Source: Sphingomonas sp. 35-24ZXX (GTDB taxonomy: Bacteria > Pseudomonadota > Alphaproteobacteria > Sphingomonadales > Sphingomonadaceae). Taken from it: DNA of 64,000 nucleotides. Below, piece after piece: positions 1-10,245 of this stretch. The notes under the pieces were generated by a model. The model was not told where the DNA came from. It saw only the letters and a program-made list of their open reading frames with translations, and did no database searches. The position numbers and the translations under genes were made by a program. The DNA lies in contig NZ_JROG01000001.1 of NCBI RefSeq assembly GCF_000786215.1, forward strand, positions 1 through 64,000. Reading direction: 5' to 3'. Numbering within the stretch: position 1 is the stretch's first letter; each line of letters starts with the position of its first letter.

Positions 1-302
1 GAATCCCTTTTGTCAACACAGCCTAGGATCGGGTTGTAACGATTCATCTGCGCAGCGATCAGTTTGCGCTCCCGCAGCGAATTCTTGAGCGTCATCGTCT
101 CGGGTGCGGGAAATACTGCGTAAATTGCTGATGCCACTTCGGCGGGAAGAACGTCATCGATGTAGAAATAGCCGATGTCTGGCTCCGAGGCTACGAATTG
201 CGCTCGAAGATCATCCCTGGCGGCAACCAAGCGCTCGATAATCAGGTCAGCAAGCCCACATCGATCGGTCTTGTATTCGAGTATTGCAGCAGTCATCGGC
301 AT
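1..302 (-). CDS. 2OG-Fe(II) oxygenase-like protein, N-terminal part (cut by window edge)
   Basis: The reverse strand is open from an ATG at 302 to the window edge, giving about 100 residues with no stop; a second in-frame ATG lies at 296. The translation contains IDDVLPAEVASAIYAVFP around residues 43-60, followed by LKNSLRERKLIAAQMNRY. These resemble the N-terminal half of prolyl-hydroxylase-like 2OG-Fe(II) oxygenases (IDDFLP..., then K-SLRE-K--AAQMN-Y). The iron-binding HxD...H residues would lie further downstream, beyond the window, so the activity cannot be confirmed. Upstream is the AT-rich gap shared with tgt. The family assignment is from recalled motifs and is moderate; the open frame itself is clear. 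Confidence 0.6.
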   Translation of the reverse strand, partial: MPMTAAILEYKTDRCGLADLIIERLVAARDDLRAQFVASEPDIGYFYIDDVLPAEVASAIYAVFPAPETMTLKNSLRERKLIAAQMNRYNPILGCVDKRD

Positions 303-1994
<1,692 letters not shown>

Positions 1995-2062
1995 AGGCGC
2001 TGAGATATCCGGTCAGCAGCGCGATATTCCGACACAGGCCTGCGCCGGAACCGTCACAACCT

Positions 2063-3658
2063 TCAGATCTTGGCCGGAACGAACACCGGTACCGCGATTG
2101 CGATGCACTCAAACGCCGTATCGCGGTCTAGCGGTGCGCGCAGCTGACGGGCGAGGCCGGTCATCACGCGGTCGATTCCGTCGGCCAGCATCGCTTCCAG
2201 CTCGGGGTTGGGGCCCAGCGCGGGCGATGCGATGCGCAGCACGATCTTGGCGGGCTCGTCGCTCTTGCGCACCGCGGAAATGCGGATCGGGGCTTCGGGG
2301 CGGGTGAGGTGGATCAGCTCCAGAATTTCGGTCAGCAGGAACGCGATCGGCACGCCGACATCCTGGCTGACCTGGACGTTGTCGATATCGATCATGATGT
2401 CCGGGCTGTCGGACGCATGGCCATTGCCGGCATGTTCGAAGCTGCCCGCCAGTTCGCCCACCAGCGCGCGCAGGTTGATACCTTCGTTGTGCTCGGTTCC
2501 GGCAAAGTGATTGCGATGCACCACCGCCAGCGCATCCACGCGCCGCTGGATCTTGCCATATGCCAGCTTGGCCTGATCGGAATCGGCGGTGCGGGCGTGG
2601 AGGTTGATGAGGCTGGCGATGATCTGGAGGTTGTTCTTGACGCGGTGGTGCACTTCGCGGGTCAGCATGATCTGCTGCTTGAGCCCTTCGTCCAGTGCCT
2701 CACGATCGACTGACACCCTGTGCGCCAGCGCGACAAACCCCTGATCGAGCTCCTCGATTTCGCTGGCGTTGAACGCGGTGCGCGCCATTGGAGCCAGCTG
2801 CTCGCCGGTTTCGTACATCCGCACCTTGCGCTGCAATTGCGTGAGCGGGCGGATCAGCATGAAGTTGACCACCAGCCAGCCGATCAGCGCGGCAGCCAGC
2901 AACGTGATGAATGGGATGATCTGCGCGAGGAACTCGGGCGGGCTCTGCTTGGGCCGCACATAGCGCAGATCCAGGTTCAGCCCGGAGATATCGCCCTGTG
3001 CGGTCATCAGCGCGTTCAGCCGCCGCTGCCAGTTCGTTGGGATTTCAGTCAGCGGCAGGACGGTCGATTGCGACCGCAGCTCGAATTGCGACAGCGGCAC
3101 GTCGTCGACCGGATCGGCGAGCGTGAACAGGCTGTCGGCGGGATAGAAGGCTACCGCGCGGGCCACCGACACGCGGCCGCGCATCGTGAAGATTGCGCCG
3201 TTGGCTTGCAGCGACAGGCTGGCGGCTGCGGCCCCGGCGCTGGTGGAGGCGTCGCGCATGCTCCTGGGCACCGCGCCAATCTGGCACGAGGGCGGCCCAC
3301 TGTTGGCGGCATAGAGCAGCGCGGCAAAGCGGGTCTGCTGGGCTCCCAGCTGTTCGCGCAGGTTCAGGCAGATCTTGGCAGGATCTTCTCCCAGCGCGAT
3401 CTGCGAGGCGGCGGCGCTGAGAATCGCCATGTCATTGGCAACGGCCGCGTTGAGGCGCAGGCCGGCATCGTCGACATTCTTCTGGAGAAGGCGGTTGCGT
3501 TCGTCAGTGGCGGTATCGGCCAGGCTGCGGTTGGCGATCACCGAACCCAGCGCGAGCGGCAGGAGCGTGACGGCCAGAATGAAGAACAATCGGGTGCCGA
3601 TGGAAAGGCGTGCAATCGGCGCCAGGAAAGGCAGCTGGGCCCGGCTGGTCGTGGGCAT
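2063..3658 (-). CDS. phyP: PhyP-like HisKA_2 sensor protein of the general stress response, degenerate ATPase domain
   Basis: Inner-membrane sensor of 531 residues. Transmembrane helix about 22-42, periplasmic segment about 45-240, second helix about 246-268, HAMP-like linker, then a HisKA_2 dimerisation/phosphotransfer region with REVHHRVKNN at 334-343 (acceptor His about 338). The C-terminal ATPase domain is eroded: the N-box position reads FLLTEILELIHL without the conserved asparagine, and no DxGxG motif is visible. In Sphingomonas sp. Fr1, PhyP is encoded at the phyR locus and acts as a negative regulator of PhyR, probably as a phosphatase; the degenerate ATPase fits that role. The ATG shares one base with the nepR stop (TAATG), implying translational coupling. 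That it removes phosphate from PhyR rather than adding it is inference. Confidence 0.85.
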   Translation of the reverse strand: MPTTSRAQLPFLAPIARLSIGTRLFFILAVTLLPLALGSVIANRSLADTATDERNRLLQKNVDDAGLRLNAAVANDMAILSAAASQIALGEDPAKICLNLREQLGAQQTRFAALLYAANSGPPSCQIGAVPRSMRDASTSAGAAAASLSLQANGAIFTMRGRVSVARAVAFYPADSLFTLADPVDDVPLSQFELRSQSTVLPLTEIPTNWQRRLNALMTAQGDISGLNLDLRYVRPKQSPPEFLAQIIPFITLLAAALIGWLVVNFMLIRPLTQLQRKVRMYETGEQLAPMARTAFNASEIEELDQGFVALAHRVSVDREALDEGLKQQIMLTREVHHRVKNNLQIIASLINLHARTADSDQAKLAYGKIQRRVDALAVVHRNHFAGTEHNEGINLRALVGELAGSFEHAGNGHASDSPDIMIDIDNVQVSQDVGVPIAFLLTEILELIHLTRPEAPIRISAVRKSDEPAKIVLRIASPALGPNPELEAMLADGIDRVMTGLARQLRAPLDRDTAFECIAIAVPVFVPAKI

Positions 3659-3948
3659 TATTTCAGCTGCTTGAGCAAATCCAGAAAATCGTCTGGAATC
3701 TCCTCTTCCAACGTACGCTGGTAAACGGATTTCAGCGCGTCGCCGATCATGTGCGTCTTGCCGTCCTCACCTGCGGAAGCGTCGGCTTCCCCGCTGCCAT
3801 CAAGCGACGTCGGATCGGAAGGGCCCGGTTCGGCAGAAAGGGGTGCGTCGACAAGCCGAGGCTTGGCCGCTTCCCCGTTCGGGCCGGTGTCCCCGGCTAC
3901 GGGTTTCTTCCCGCCGGACTGATCGTCATTTTTACGATGCACGAGCAT
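3658..3948 (-). CDS. nepR: NepR-type anti-sigma factor
   Basis: Sequesters the sigma factor EcfG until phosphorylated PhyR binds NepR in its place. From the ATG at 3948 the protein has 96 residues: a variable hydrophilic N-terminus and the NepR core at the C-terminus, IGDALKSVYQRTLEEEIPDD then FLDLLKQL. This start is chosen because GGCGGG lies about 7 bases upstream; an in-frame ATG at 4062 would add 38 unconserved residues. It is transcribed with phyP and away from phyR, below an EcfG-type promoter at 4058-4082, which would make it part of a feedback loop. The EcfG gene itself was not found in this window. Confidence 0.9.
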   Translation of the reverse strand: MLVHRKNDDQSGGKKPVAGDTGPNGEAAKPRLVDAPLSAEPGPSDPTSLDGSGEADASAGEDGKTHMIGDALKSVYQRTLEEEIPDDFLDLLKQLK

Positions 3949-4057
3949 CCCATCCCGCCTGTTGAATTTCCGTCCCGAAATGGGCTTAGCAAGCCGTCCC
4001 AACCCTGCCAAGCCCGCAAAATCGTGCGGGATTGAGCATAAACGTCTCACACGAGGA

Positions 4058-4082
4058 AACAAACTGCGGCGCAGATTGTTCC
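4058..4082 (-). promoter_or_regulatory. EcfG-type promoter upstream of nepR-phyP
   Basis: On the reverse strand GGAAC (4082-4078) is followed by 17 bases and GTTT (4060-4057). This matches the alphaproteobacterial general stress consensus GGAAC-N16/17-(C)GTT except that T precedes GTT. It lies about 110 bases upstream of the nepR start. The forward strand reads GGAAAC-N17-GTTCC from 4055, a weaker mirror copy aimed at phyR. Confidence 0.6.
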
Positions 4083-4199
4083 TTGCCTGAGGTTCGGTTT
4101 GTCACGTTTCACATCCGGCATCCCTGCGGTTATCCCGGTTTTGACACGGGGGCCCGAAGGCCATAGACACGGCACCTGCCGATTAAGGAGTTTCAATTC

Positions 4200-5012
4200 A
4201 TGTCCCTGGGCCAGACGCTCGCTCCCCATCTTCCGCTGTTGCGGCGCTACAGCCGGGCTCTTGCCGGCGATCAGCACCATGGCGATGCCTATGTAAAGGC
4301 CACCTTGCAGGCGATCATCGCTGCGCCTGACCAGTTTCCCAGCGACGTCGATGCGCGGCTTGGCCTGTACCGCGTGTTCCAGGTGATCTGGAGCTCGACG
4401 CATGACAACCGGCATGAATCGGACAGCTTCGATGCCTATCCCGATGCCGACGATGACGCCCGCCGCCTGCTGGCAGAGCAGCGGCTGGGCCGCATTCCGC
4501 CGCTGTCGCGTCAGGCGCTGCTGCTCACCGCGATGGAAGGCTTTTCCAATTCGGATACCGCCTATCTGATGGGCCTTGATGATCGCACCGTGTCGGGCCT
4601 GGTCAGCGAAGCGCTCAGCGAGATCGACAGCCAGATCAAGGCCAAGGTGCTGATCATCGAGGACGAACCGATCATCGCGATGGATATCGAGACGATCGTG
4701 CGCGATCTGGGCCATGATGTCACCGGCATCGCCGTCACCCGCGACGAAGCGGTCGAGCAGGCGCGGCTGCACAAGCCGGGTCTGGTGCTGGCCGATATCC
4801 AGCTGGCCGACGACAGCTCGGGCATCGATGCGGTGGCCGATATTCTGCGCGAAATCGCCGTTCCGGTCATTTTCATCACTGCCTTCCCCGAGCGCCTGCT
4901 GACCGGCGAACGCCCCGAGCCCGCGTTCCTGATCACCAAGCCGTTCCACCGCAACACGGTCCGCGCGGCAATCAGCCAGGCGCTGTTCTTCTTCGATCCC
5001 GAGATGGTGTAA
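4200..5012 (+). CDS. phyR: Response regulator PhyR, general stress response
   Basis: Partner-switching regulator of 270 residues: an EcfG-like sigma domain (about 1-140) fused to a receiver domain (about 148-265). In the receiver the acidic pair is in IIEDEP (E154, D155), the phosphoacceptor is D199 in VLADIQL, the switch threonine is T227 in FITAF, and the lysine is K247 in ITKPF. When phosphorylated the sigma-like domain captures NepR and frees EcfG. AAGGAG lies about 10 bases before the ATG. It is divergent from nepR-phyP, sharing the 4000-4200 region, and ends in a hairpin terminator. All key residues are present. Confidence 0.96.
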   Translation: MSLGQTLAPHLPLLRRYSRALAGDQHHGDAYVKATLQAIIAAPDQFPSDVDARLGLYRVFQVIWSSTHDNRHESDSFDAYPDADDDARRLLAEQRLGRIPPLSRQALLLTAMEGFSNSDTAYLMGLDDRTVSGLVSEALSEIDSQIKAKVLIIEDEPIIAMDIETIVRDLGHDVTGIAVTRDEAVEQARLHKPGLVLADIQLADDSSGIDAVADILREIAVPVIFITAFPERLLTGERPEPAFLITKPFHRNTVRAAISQALFFFDPEMV

Positions 5013-5055
5013 TCTTCCAAATCACTCCATTTTGAAGATAATTTGATCTTTCATG

Positions 5056-5084
5056 AAAAGGCGGGCCTTGTGCCCGCCTTTTTT
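5056..5084 (+). terminator. Rho-independent terminator after phyR
   Basis: Perfect 11-bp stem AAAAGGCGGGC / GCCCGCCTTTT (5056-5066 and 5072-5082), a 5-base loop and a following T run. It begins 44 bases after the phyR stop. Confidence 0.9.
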
Positions 5085-5169
5085 GTTTGAATGTTCACCA
5101 TGGCGCTTGCCTGTTGCTTGGCCCCGCGTCAGTTTCCTTCCCATGACTGCCAAGGGGAGTGAATCCGGG

Positions 5170-7191
5170 ATGCGTTTTTCGATCAGGGTTGCAGCGTTGA
5201 CCGCCGTTCTGCTGGGGGCTGCCGCGCCCGCCGGGCTGGTGGCGCAGGAGCAGCAAGCACCGCAAACGGCTGACATGGCGCAGCAGTTCGGTGCACTCGA
5301 GATGGTCAAGGATGCCAGCCTGTCGCCCGATGGCAAGCGGCTGGTCTACCTTTCCCCGACTCGCGGCCAGGGTGTTGCGGTGATGGTCGCGGATCTGTTC
5401 CCCACTCCCCAGACCCCGCGCGGCGTGTTCCGCGTTGATGGCGAACCTGAACGAATAGAATCCTGTCACTGGTCGGGGAACGATCGGCTGGTGTGCAGCC
5501 TGATCGCATCGGTCATGGTGGAAGGCCGGGCGCTTTATGCGTCCCGGATGATTGCCGTCGACGCGGCGGGTGGTGAAGTGAAAGTGCTCGGGGTGCGCAA
5601 GAGCGGATCGGGCATGCGGCTGGGCGTTGCCCTGAATGGGGGCAATGTCATCGACTGGAATCCGTCCGAGGACGGGCATGTTCTGATGGTGCGCGACTAT
5701 ATCCCGCAGGAGGGGATCGCGTCTTCGGGCGCGGGAACGCTGATCACCCAGAAAAAGGCGGGCATTGGCGTCGATCTGGTGGACACCCGCACATTGCGCA
5801 GCCGGACGGTCGAGCAGCCTGACCTCGAAGCTTCGGAGTTCATCTCGGACGGCTTTGGCAGAGTGCGGATCAAGGGCGCGGTCTCGTCACGCGAAGGTGC
5901 CGAAATCGGCTTGCGGCGCTATTACTACCGCAAGGCCGACAGCAAGGCATGGCTGCCGCTCAGCACTGTGGACAAGGACCGGCAGGGATTTGACCCCTAT
6001 GCCGTCGATCCGGCGCTCAACATCGTCTACGGGCTGAACCGCGTGGATGGTCGCCTGGCCGCGTTCAAGCGTTCGCTGGATGGAAATGACACGGAAACGC
6101 TGGTCTTTGCGCATCCGCAAGTCGATGTTAGCGGCTTCGCGCGGATCGGCAGGCGCGGACGGGTGATCGGCGTGCGCTATGCGACCGATGCCAGCAAGAT
6201 CCACTATATCGATGCCGATGTGCAGAAAATGGTCGACCAGTTGGGCAAGGCGATACCGCATCTGCCCATCATTCAGGTGGTCGAATCCAGCGAAGACGAG
6301 CGCAAGATGCTGATATGGGCCGGCAGCGACACCAACGCGGGCCGACTGTTCCTGTTCGACCGGGATGCCAAGACGCTGGGCAATCTGCTCGCGCTGCGAC
6401 CGGGGCTCGAGCAGGTGGCGCTCGGCAAGATGCAGTCGATCAGCTACCCGGCGCGCGATGGGACCGCGATCCCGGGTTATCTGACGCTGCCACCCGGCAA
6501 AGCCGATGTCGCAGGGCTGCCAGTGATCGTCATGCCGCATGGCGGGCCCGAATCCCGCGATTACTGGCGTTTCGACTGGCTGTCCCAATTCTATGCCCAG
6601 CAGGGTTACGCGGTTCTGCAACCCAATTTTCGGGGATCATCGGGCTATGGCAAGGGCTGGTTGCAGCGCAACGCCTTCCAGGACTGGCAGACCGCGATTG
6701 CCGACATCAACGATGGCGCGCACTGGCTTGCCAAGCAGGGCGCCGACGCCAAGCGGATGGCGATCGTGGGCTGGTCCTATGGCGGCTATGCGGCGTTGCA
6801 GTCCAACGTGCTGGAGCCAGACCTGTTCAAGGCCGTCGTCGCCATCGCGCCTGTGACCGATCTCGCACTGCTGCGCAGCGACAGCTATGGCTGGTCGGAC
6901 TATGTCGCGCTGCGCAATTATCTGGGCGAGGGCAAGCATATCAAGGAAGGCTCGCCGGCGCAGAACGCAGCGGCCTTCAAGGCCCCGGTGCTGATGTTCC
7001 ATGGTGATCTCGACCGCAATGTCGACATCGGCCACACGAGGCTGATGGACGCCAAGCTCAAGGACGCGGGGCGCCGAACGGAACTGCACGTCTACAAGAA
7101 CCGCGACCATTACCTGGAAGATGGGGATATCCGCGCAGAGATGCTCAGCACCAGCGCGGCGTTCATCGCAAAGGCCTTTGCCGGATTGTGA
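5170..7191 (+). CDS. Secreted prolyl oligopeptidase-family (S9) peptidase
   Basis: Predicted exported serine peptidase of the S9 acylaminoacyl/dipeptidyl peptidase group, 673 residues from the ATG at 5170. That start gives a clean signal peptide (MRFSIRVAALTAVLLGAAAP, cleavage near LVAQ); the longer frame from 5053 would run through the phyR terminator. An N-terminal beta-propeller-like region (about 30-430) precedes an alpha/beta-hydrolase domain with the nucleophile in GWSYGGYAA (about Ser535), the Asp in HGDLDRNVD (about 613) and the His in NRDHYLED (about 646). It probably cleaves short peptides in the periplasm. The gene is monocistronic between two hairpin terminators. The exact substrate is unknown. 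Confidence 0.9.
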   Translation: MRFSIRVAALTAVLLGAAAPAGLVAQEQQAPQTADMAQQFGALEMVKDASLSPDGKRLVYLSPTRGQGVAVMVADLFPTPQTPRGVFRVDGEPERIESCHWSGNDRLVCSLIASVMVEGRALYASRMIAVDAAGGEVKVLGVRKSGSGMRLGVALNGGNVIDWNPSEDGHVLMVRDYIPQEGIASSGAGTLITQKKAGIGVDLVDTRTLRSRTVEQPDLEASEFISDGFGRVRIKGAVSSREGAEIGLRRYYYRKADSKAWLPLSTVDKDRQGFDPYAVDPALNIVYGLNRVDGRLAAFKRSLDGNDTETLVFAHPQVDVSGFARIGRRGRVIGVRYATDASKIHYIDADVQKMVDQLGKAIPHLPIIQVVESSEDERKMLIWAGSDTNAGRLFLFDRDAKTLGNLLALRPGLEQVALGKMQSISYPARDGTAIPGYLTLPPGKADVAGLPVIVMPHGGPESRDYWRFDWLSQFYAQQGYAVLQPNFRGSSGYGKGWLQRNAFQDWQTAIADINDGAHWLAKQGADAKRMAIVGWSYGGYAALQSNVLEPDLFKAVVAIAPVTDLALLRSDSYGWSDYVALRNYLGEGKHIKEGSPAQNAAAFKAPVLMFHGDLDRNVDIGHTRLMDAKLKDAGRRTELHVYKNRDHYLEDGDIRAEMLSTSAAFIAKAFAGL

Positions 7192-7196
7192 TACAA

Positions 7197-7224
7197 AAAA
7201 GGCGGGCCGCTTGGCCCGCCTTTT
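7197..7224. terminator. Bidirectional terminator between the S9 peptidase and rpsD
   Basis: AAAAGGCGGGCC / GGCCCGCCTTTT stem (7197-7208 and 7213-7224) with a 4-base loop. A-tract and T-tract on either side allow it to stop both the forward peptidase gene and the converging rpsD. Confidence 0.9.
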
Positions 7225-7248
7225 CGTGTTTCGGTCGGTTGGATCCGA

Positions 7249-7863
7249 TCAGCGCGAATAGAATTCGACGACCAGATTCGGTTCCATCTTCACCGGATAC
7301 GGCACTTCGTCGAGCGTCGGAATGCGGGTGAAGGTGATCTTGTCGGTGCCATCGGGCGCGACATAATCGGGGATGTCACGCTCGGCCAGGCTCTGCGCTT
7401 CGATGACCAGCGCCATTTCCTGCGCCTTCTTGCCCAGCGACACGACGTCGCCCGGCTTCACCTTGCGCGATGCGATGTTGCACTTCACGCCGTTGACGCG
7501 GATGTGGCCGTGGCTGACGATCTGGCGCGCTGCGAAGATGGTCGGCGCGAACTTGGCGCGATACACGACCATGTCGAGGCGCTGTTCCAGCAGACCGATG
7601 AGGTTCTGGCTGGTATCGCCCTTCATGCGGCTGGCTTCGGTGTAGTTCTTCTTGAACTGCTTTTCGGTGATTTCACCGTAATAGCCCTTGAGCTTCTGCT
7701 TGGCGCGCAGCTGCAGACCGAAGTCCGAAACCTTGCCCTTGCGACGCTGGCCATGCTGGCCGGGACCATATTCGCGCTTGTTGACGGGAGACTTGGGGCG
7801 GCCCCAGATGTTCTCGCCCATGCGGCGGTCAATTTTGTACTTCGAACTGTTACGCTTCGACAC
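7249..7863 (-). CDS. rpsD: 30S ribosomal protein S4
   Basis: Primary 16S rRNA-binding protein of the small subunit body; 204 residues, the usual length for alphaproteobacterial S4. I place the start at a GTG at 7863 ([17 protein letters not shown]), because GGAG lies 8 bases upstream and homologues begin with MSKR; an in-frame ATG at 7956 adds unconserved sequence. The S4 RNA-binding fold follows (about residues 92-150, with [11 protein letters not shown] and [20 protein letters not shown]). The gene stands alone and converges on the S9 peptidase. Confidence 0.97.
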   Translation of the reverse strand: MSKRNSSKYKIDRRMGENIWGRPKSPVNKREYGPGQHGQRRKGKVSDFGLQLRAKQKLKGYYGEITEKQFKKNYTEASRMKGDTSQNLIGLLEQRLDMVVYRAKFAPTIFAARQIVSHGHIRVNGVKCNIASRKVKPGDVVSLGKKAQEMALVIEAQSLAERDIPDYVAPDGTDKITFTRIPTLDEVPYPVKMEPNLVVEFYSR

Positions 7864-8099
7864 GTGTGTTTCTCCAATTTGCTGCCCGAGAGATCGGGCG
7901 GGGCCGGCCCCGAAAAGGCCAGGTTTGTCCCGGATTCGCGCCATGGAGCCGAACATGCACCATGCGGCCGCTGCTTCACCGGGGGTGCAGGGCCAATTGC
8001 GAAGCGCGGCCTATGGCGACACGGGGACAAAGAGTCAACCCGCCGCTCATCGCCTCGACCCGCCTCGACAGGCGCCGACCGGGAGATTATGCGGGAGCC

Positions 8100-8411
8100 A
8101 TGTCAGACACCATCAAATCGCCCGAAGACTGCATAACCATGACCGATGTCCGCGCGGGCGTCGATGCGCTGGACCGCGAACTGATCGCGCTGCTCGAAAC
8201 CCGCTTCGGCTACATGCGCGCCGCCGCCCGGATCAAGCCAGAGCGTGCACAAGTGCGCGACGAGGCGCGCAAGGCCCAGGTCATCGCCCAGGCCAAGGCC
8301 GCAGCGTTCGATGCGGGCGTGCCGGTGGGGCTGGTCGCAGACTTCTGGGAGCGTCTGGTCGAGGCCTCGATCGCCTATGAGGGCGAGCATTGGGAATTGC
8401 TGCGGCGGTAG
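8100..8411 (+). CDS. Chorismate mutase family protein (AroQ fold)
   Basis: All-helical 103-residue protein of the CM_2 family, expected to convert chorismate to prephenate or to act as an isochorismate-pyruvate lyase relative. Visible family pattern: VDALDRELIALLETR (helix 1), AARIKPERAQVRDEARKAQV (Lys and Arg of the active site), then AGVPVGLVADFWERLVE and IAYE. The ATG at 8100 is preceded by GGGAG a few bases upstream; the longer frame from 7866 adds 78 residues with no family match. The gene is divergent from rpsD and converges on the TrmJ fusion gene. Whether it is a mutase or a PchB-like lyase cannot be told from sequence. Confidence 0.8.
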   Translation: MSDTIKSPEDCITMTDVRAGVDALDRELIALLETRFGYMRAAARIKPERAQVRDEARKAQVIAQAKAAAFDAGVPVGLVADFWERLVEASIAYEGEHWELLRR

Positions 8412-8459
8412 GGAGAAGTAGACCGAATCTCTCACTGCCCCCCAAGCTCAACTGCTTGA

Positions 8460-9530
8460 TCACTCCACCGGCTTGCGCTTGTCCTTGGCCAGCGTGCTCA
8501 GCACGCCGCGGAAGGTGCGGACCTCATTGCTGTTCCATTGCGGCTTGGTCAGCAGGTTGCGCAGCGTCCGCCGCGTCATCGAGGCGCGGCCTTCGGGGAA
8601 GAAATAGTTCTTCGCCTCGAGCATTGAGCACAACTGCTCGAACATGCCGTCCAGCTCTTCCATCGGCGCGGGCGGATCGAGCTCGACCTCGGTGGGTGAT
8701 GATACGCTATCGCCGCCGCCGGTCTTGGACCATTCGTACGCCACCAGGATCACCGCCTGCGCCAGGTTCAACGACCCGAACTGCGGGTTGATCGGCACGG
8801 TGAGGATCGCATGCGCGATGGCGACGTCCTCGGTTTCCAGCCCCGAGCGCTCGGGGCCGAACAGGATCGCGCTGCGTCCCGGCGCGGTGACGATCTGGCT
8901 GGCGGCGACGGCAGGGGTCACCACCGGCTTGGTGACGCCGCGCTTGCGCACGGTGGTCGCATAGACATGATTGCAGTCGGCGACCGCATCGGCGACCGTT
9001 TCGAATACCTGCGCCTGTTCGAGCACGATGTCCGCGCCCGACGCCGCCGGGCCCGCTGACGGATTGGGCCAGCCATCGCGCGGGGCGACCAGCCGCAGTT
9101 CGGTCAGCCCGAAGTTGAGCATCGCGCGCGCCGCCTTGCCGATATTCTCGCCCAGCTGCGGCCGGACCAGGATCACGATGGGCTTGCGCAGGTCACCCGG
9201 CATGGCGTCCCTTGCAGACTGGAGATTGCGCGCCGCCTTGCTCTTGCCAAGCAGCATCTTGCGTGCGCGTTCGGACAGTGCGCCGTAATCCTGCCGGATC
9301 AGCGCCTCCTTCTTGGCGCGGCTCCAGCCCTTGATCTGCTTGTCGACCGCCTGCGCGTTGTCCGCAGTGGCGAAGTCTTCGCTCCATACCAGCTCGACCG
9401 GCTGACGCGCCTTGGTATAGCCGGGGACATTGCCCGTCTGGTGCGCCGCGACATCCGCGTCCAGATTTTCGCCGTGGCCGACGAAATACGATCCGTCGCC
9501 GCAGCGCAGGATATAGGTATAAAATGGCAT
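8460..9530 (-). CDS. trmJ: GIY-YIG domain fused to TrmJ-type tRNA 2'-O-methyltransferase
   Basis: One open frame of 356 residues joins two domains. Residues 1-80 are a GIY-YIG nuclease fold (YTYILRCGDGSYFVGHG, later QIKGWSRAKKEALI). Residues about 112-356 are a SpoU/TrmH-superfamily methyltransferase of the TrmJ type, expected to 2'-O-methylate nucleotide 32 of tRNAs, with NIGKAARAMLNFG, LFGPERSGL and PINPQFGSLNLAQAV forming the SAM-binding knot. In the nuclease part the usual catalytic Arg (NLERRL in relatives) reads NLDADV, and the metal-binding Glu is Asp63 in AVDKQIKGW, so nuclease activity looks lost. The ATG is two bases after the nrdR stop. Methyltransferase identity is strong; the role of the N-terminal domain is unknown. 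Confidence 0.88.
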   Translation of the reverse strand: MPFYTYILRCGDGSYFVGHGENLDADVAAHQTGNVPGYTKARQPVELVWSEDFATADNAQAVDKQIKGWSRAKKEALIRQDYGALSERARKMLLGKSKAARNLQSARDAMPGDLRKPIVILVRPQLGENIGKAARAMLNFGLTELRLVAPRDGWPNPSAGPAASGADIVLEQAQVFETVADAVADCNHVYATTVRKRGVTKPVVTPAVAASQIVTAPGRSAILFGPERSGLETEDVAIAHAILTVPINPQFGSLNLAQAVILVAYEWSKTGGGDSVSSPTEVELDPPAPMEELDGMFEQLCSMLEAKNYFFPEGRASMTRRTLRNLLTKPQWNSNEVRTFRGVLSTLAKDKRKPVE

Positions 9531-9532
9531 GA

Positions 9533-10000
<468 letters not shown>

Positions 10001-10017
10001 CGGTTAGCGTATGCCCT

Positions 10018-10242
10018 TCAGGGACGCAGACGCTTGTAGAGCATGAAGCCTGCCCCGGCGATCAGACCCACGGGCCAGCTCACCACCGGCAGCACCGCGC
10101 CCGCCACAGCGCCGATCGCGCCTGCGGTCAGCACCGGCTTGGTCGAAGGGTGCGCCATGCCCTGCTTGGCCATGCCGACGATTTCCTCGCGCGCATCGCC
10201 GAGCAGGTCGCCACCATTGTTCGGATCGTCAGGGTTCTGCAT
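10018..10242 (-). CDS. Small conserved-type membrane protein between glyA and nrdR
   Basis: 74 residues; a hydrophilic acidic N-terminus (NPDDPNNGGDLLGDAREEIV) is followed by one hydrophobic stretch or a short hairpin (about 40-68, AGAIGAVAGAVLPVVSWPVG) and a basic end (YKRLRP). I recognise no family. Its start lies 3 bases after the glyA stop and its stop 17 bases before nrdR, so it belongs to that operon and is likely real despite its size. Function unknown. Confidence 0.7.
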   Translation of the reverse strand: MQNPDDPNNGGDLLGDAREEIVGMAKQGMAHPSTKPVLTAGAIGAVAGAVLPVVSWPVGLIAGAGFMLYKRLRP

Positions 10243-10245
10243 GGT

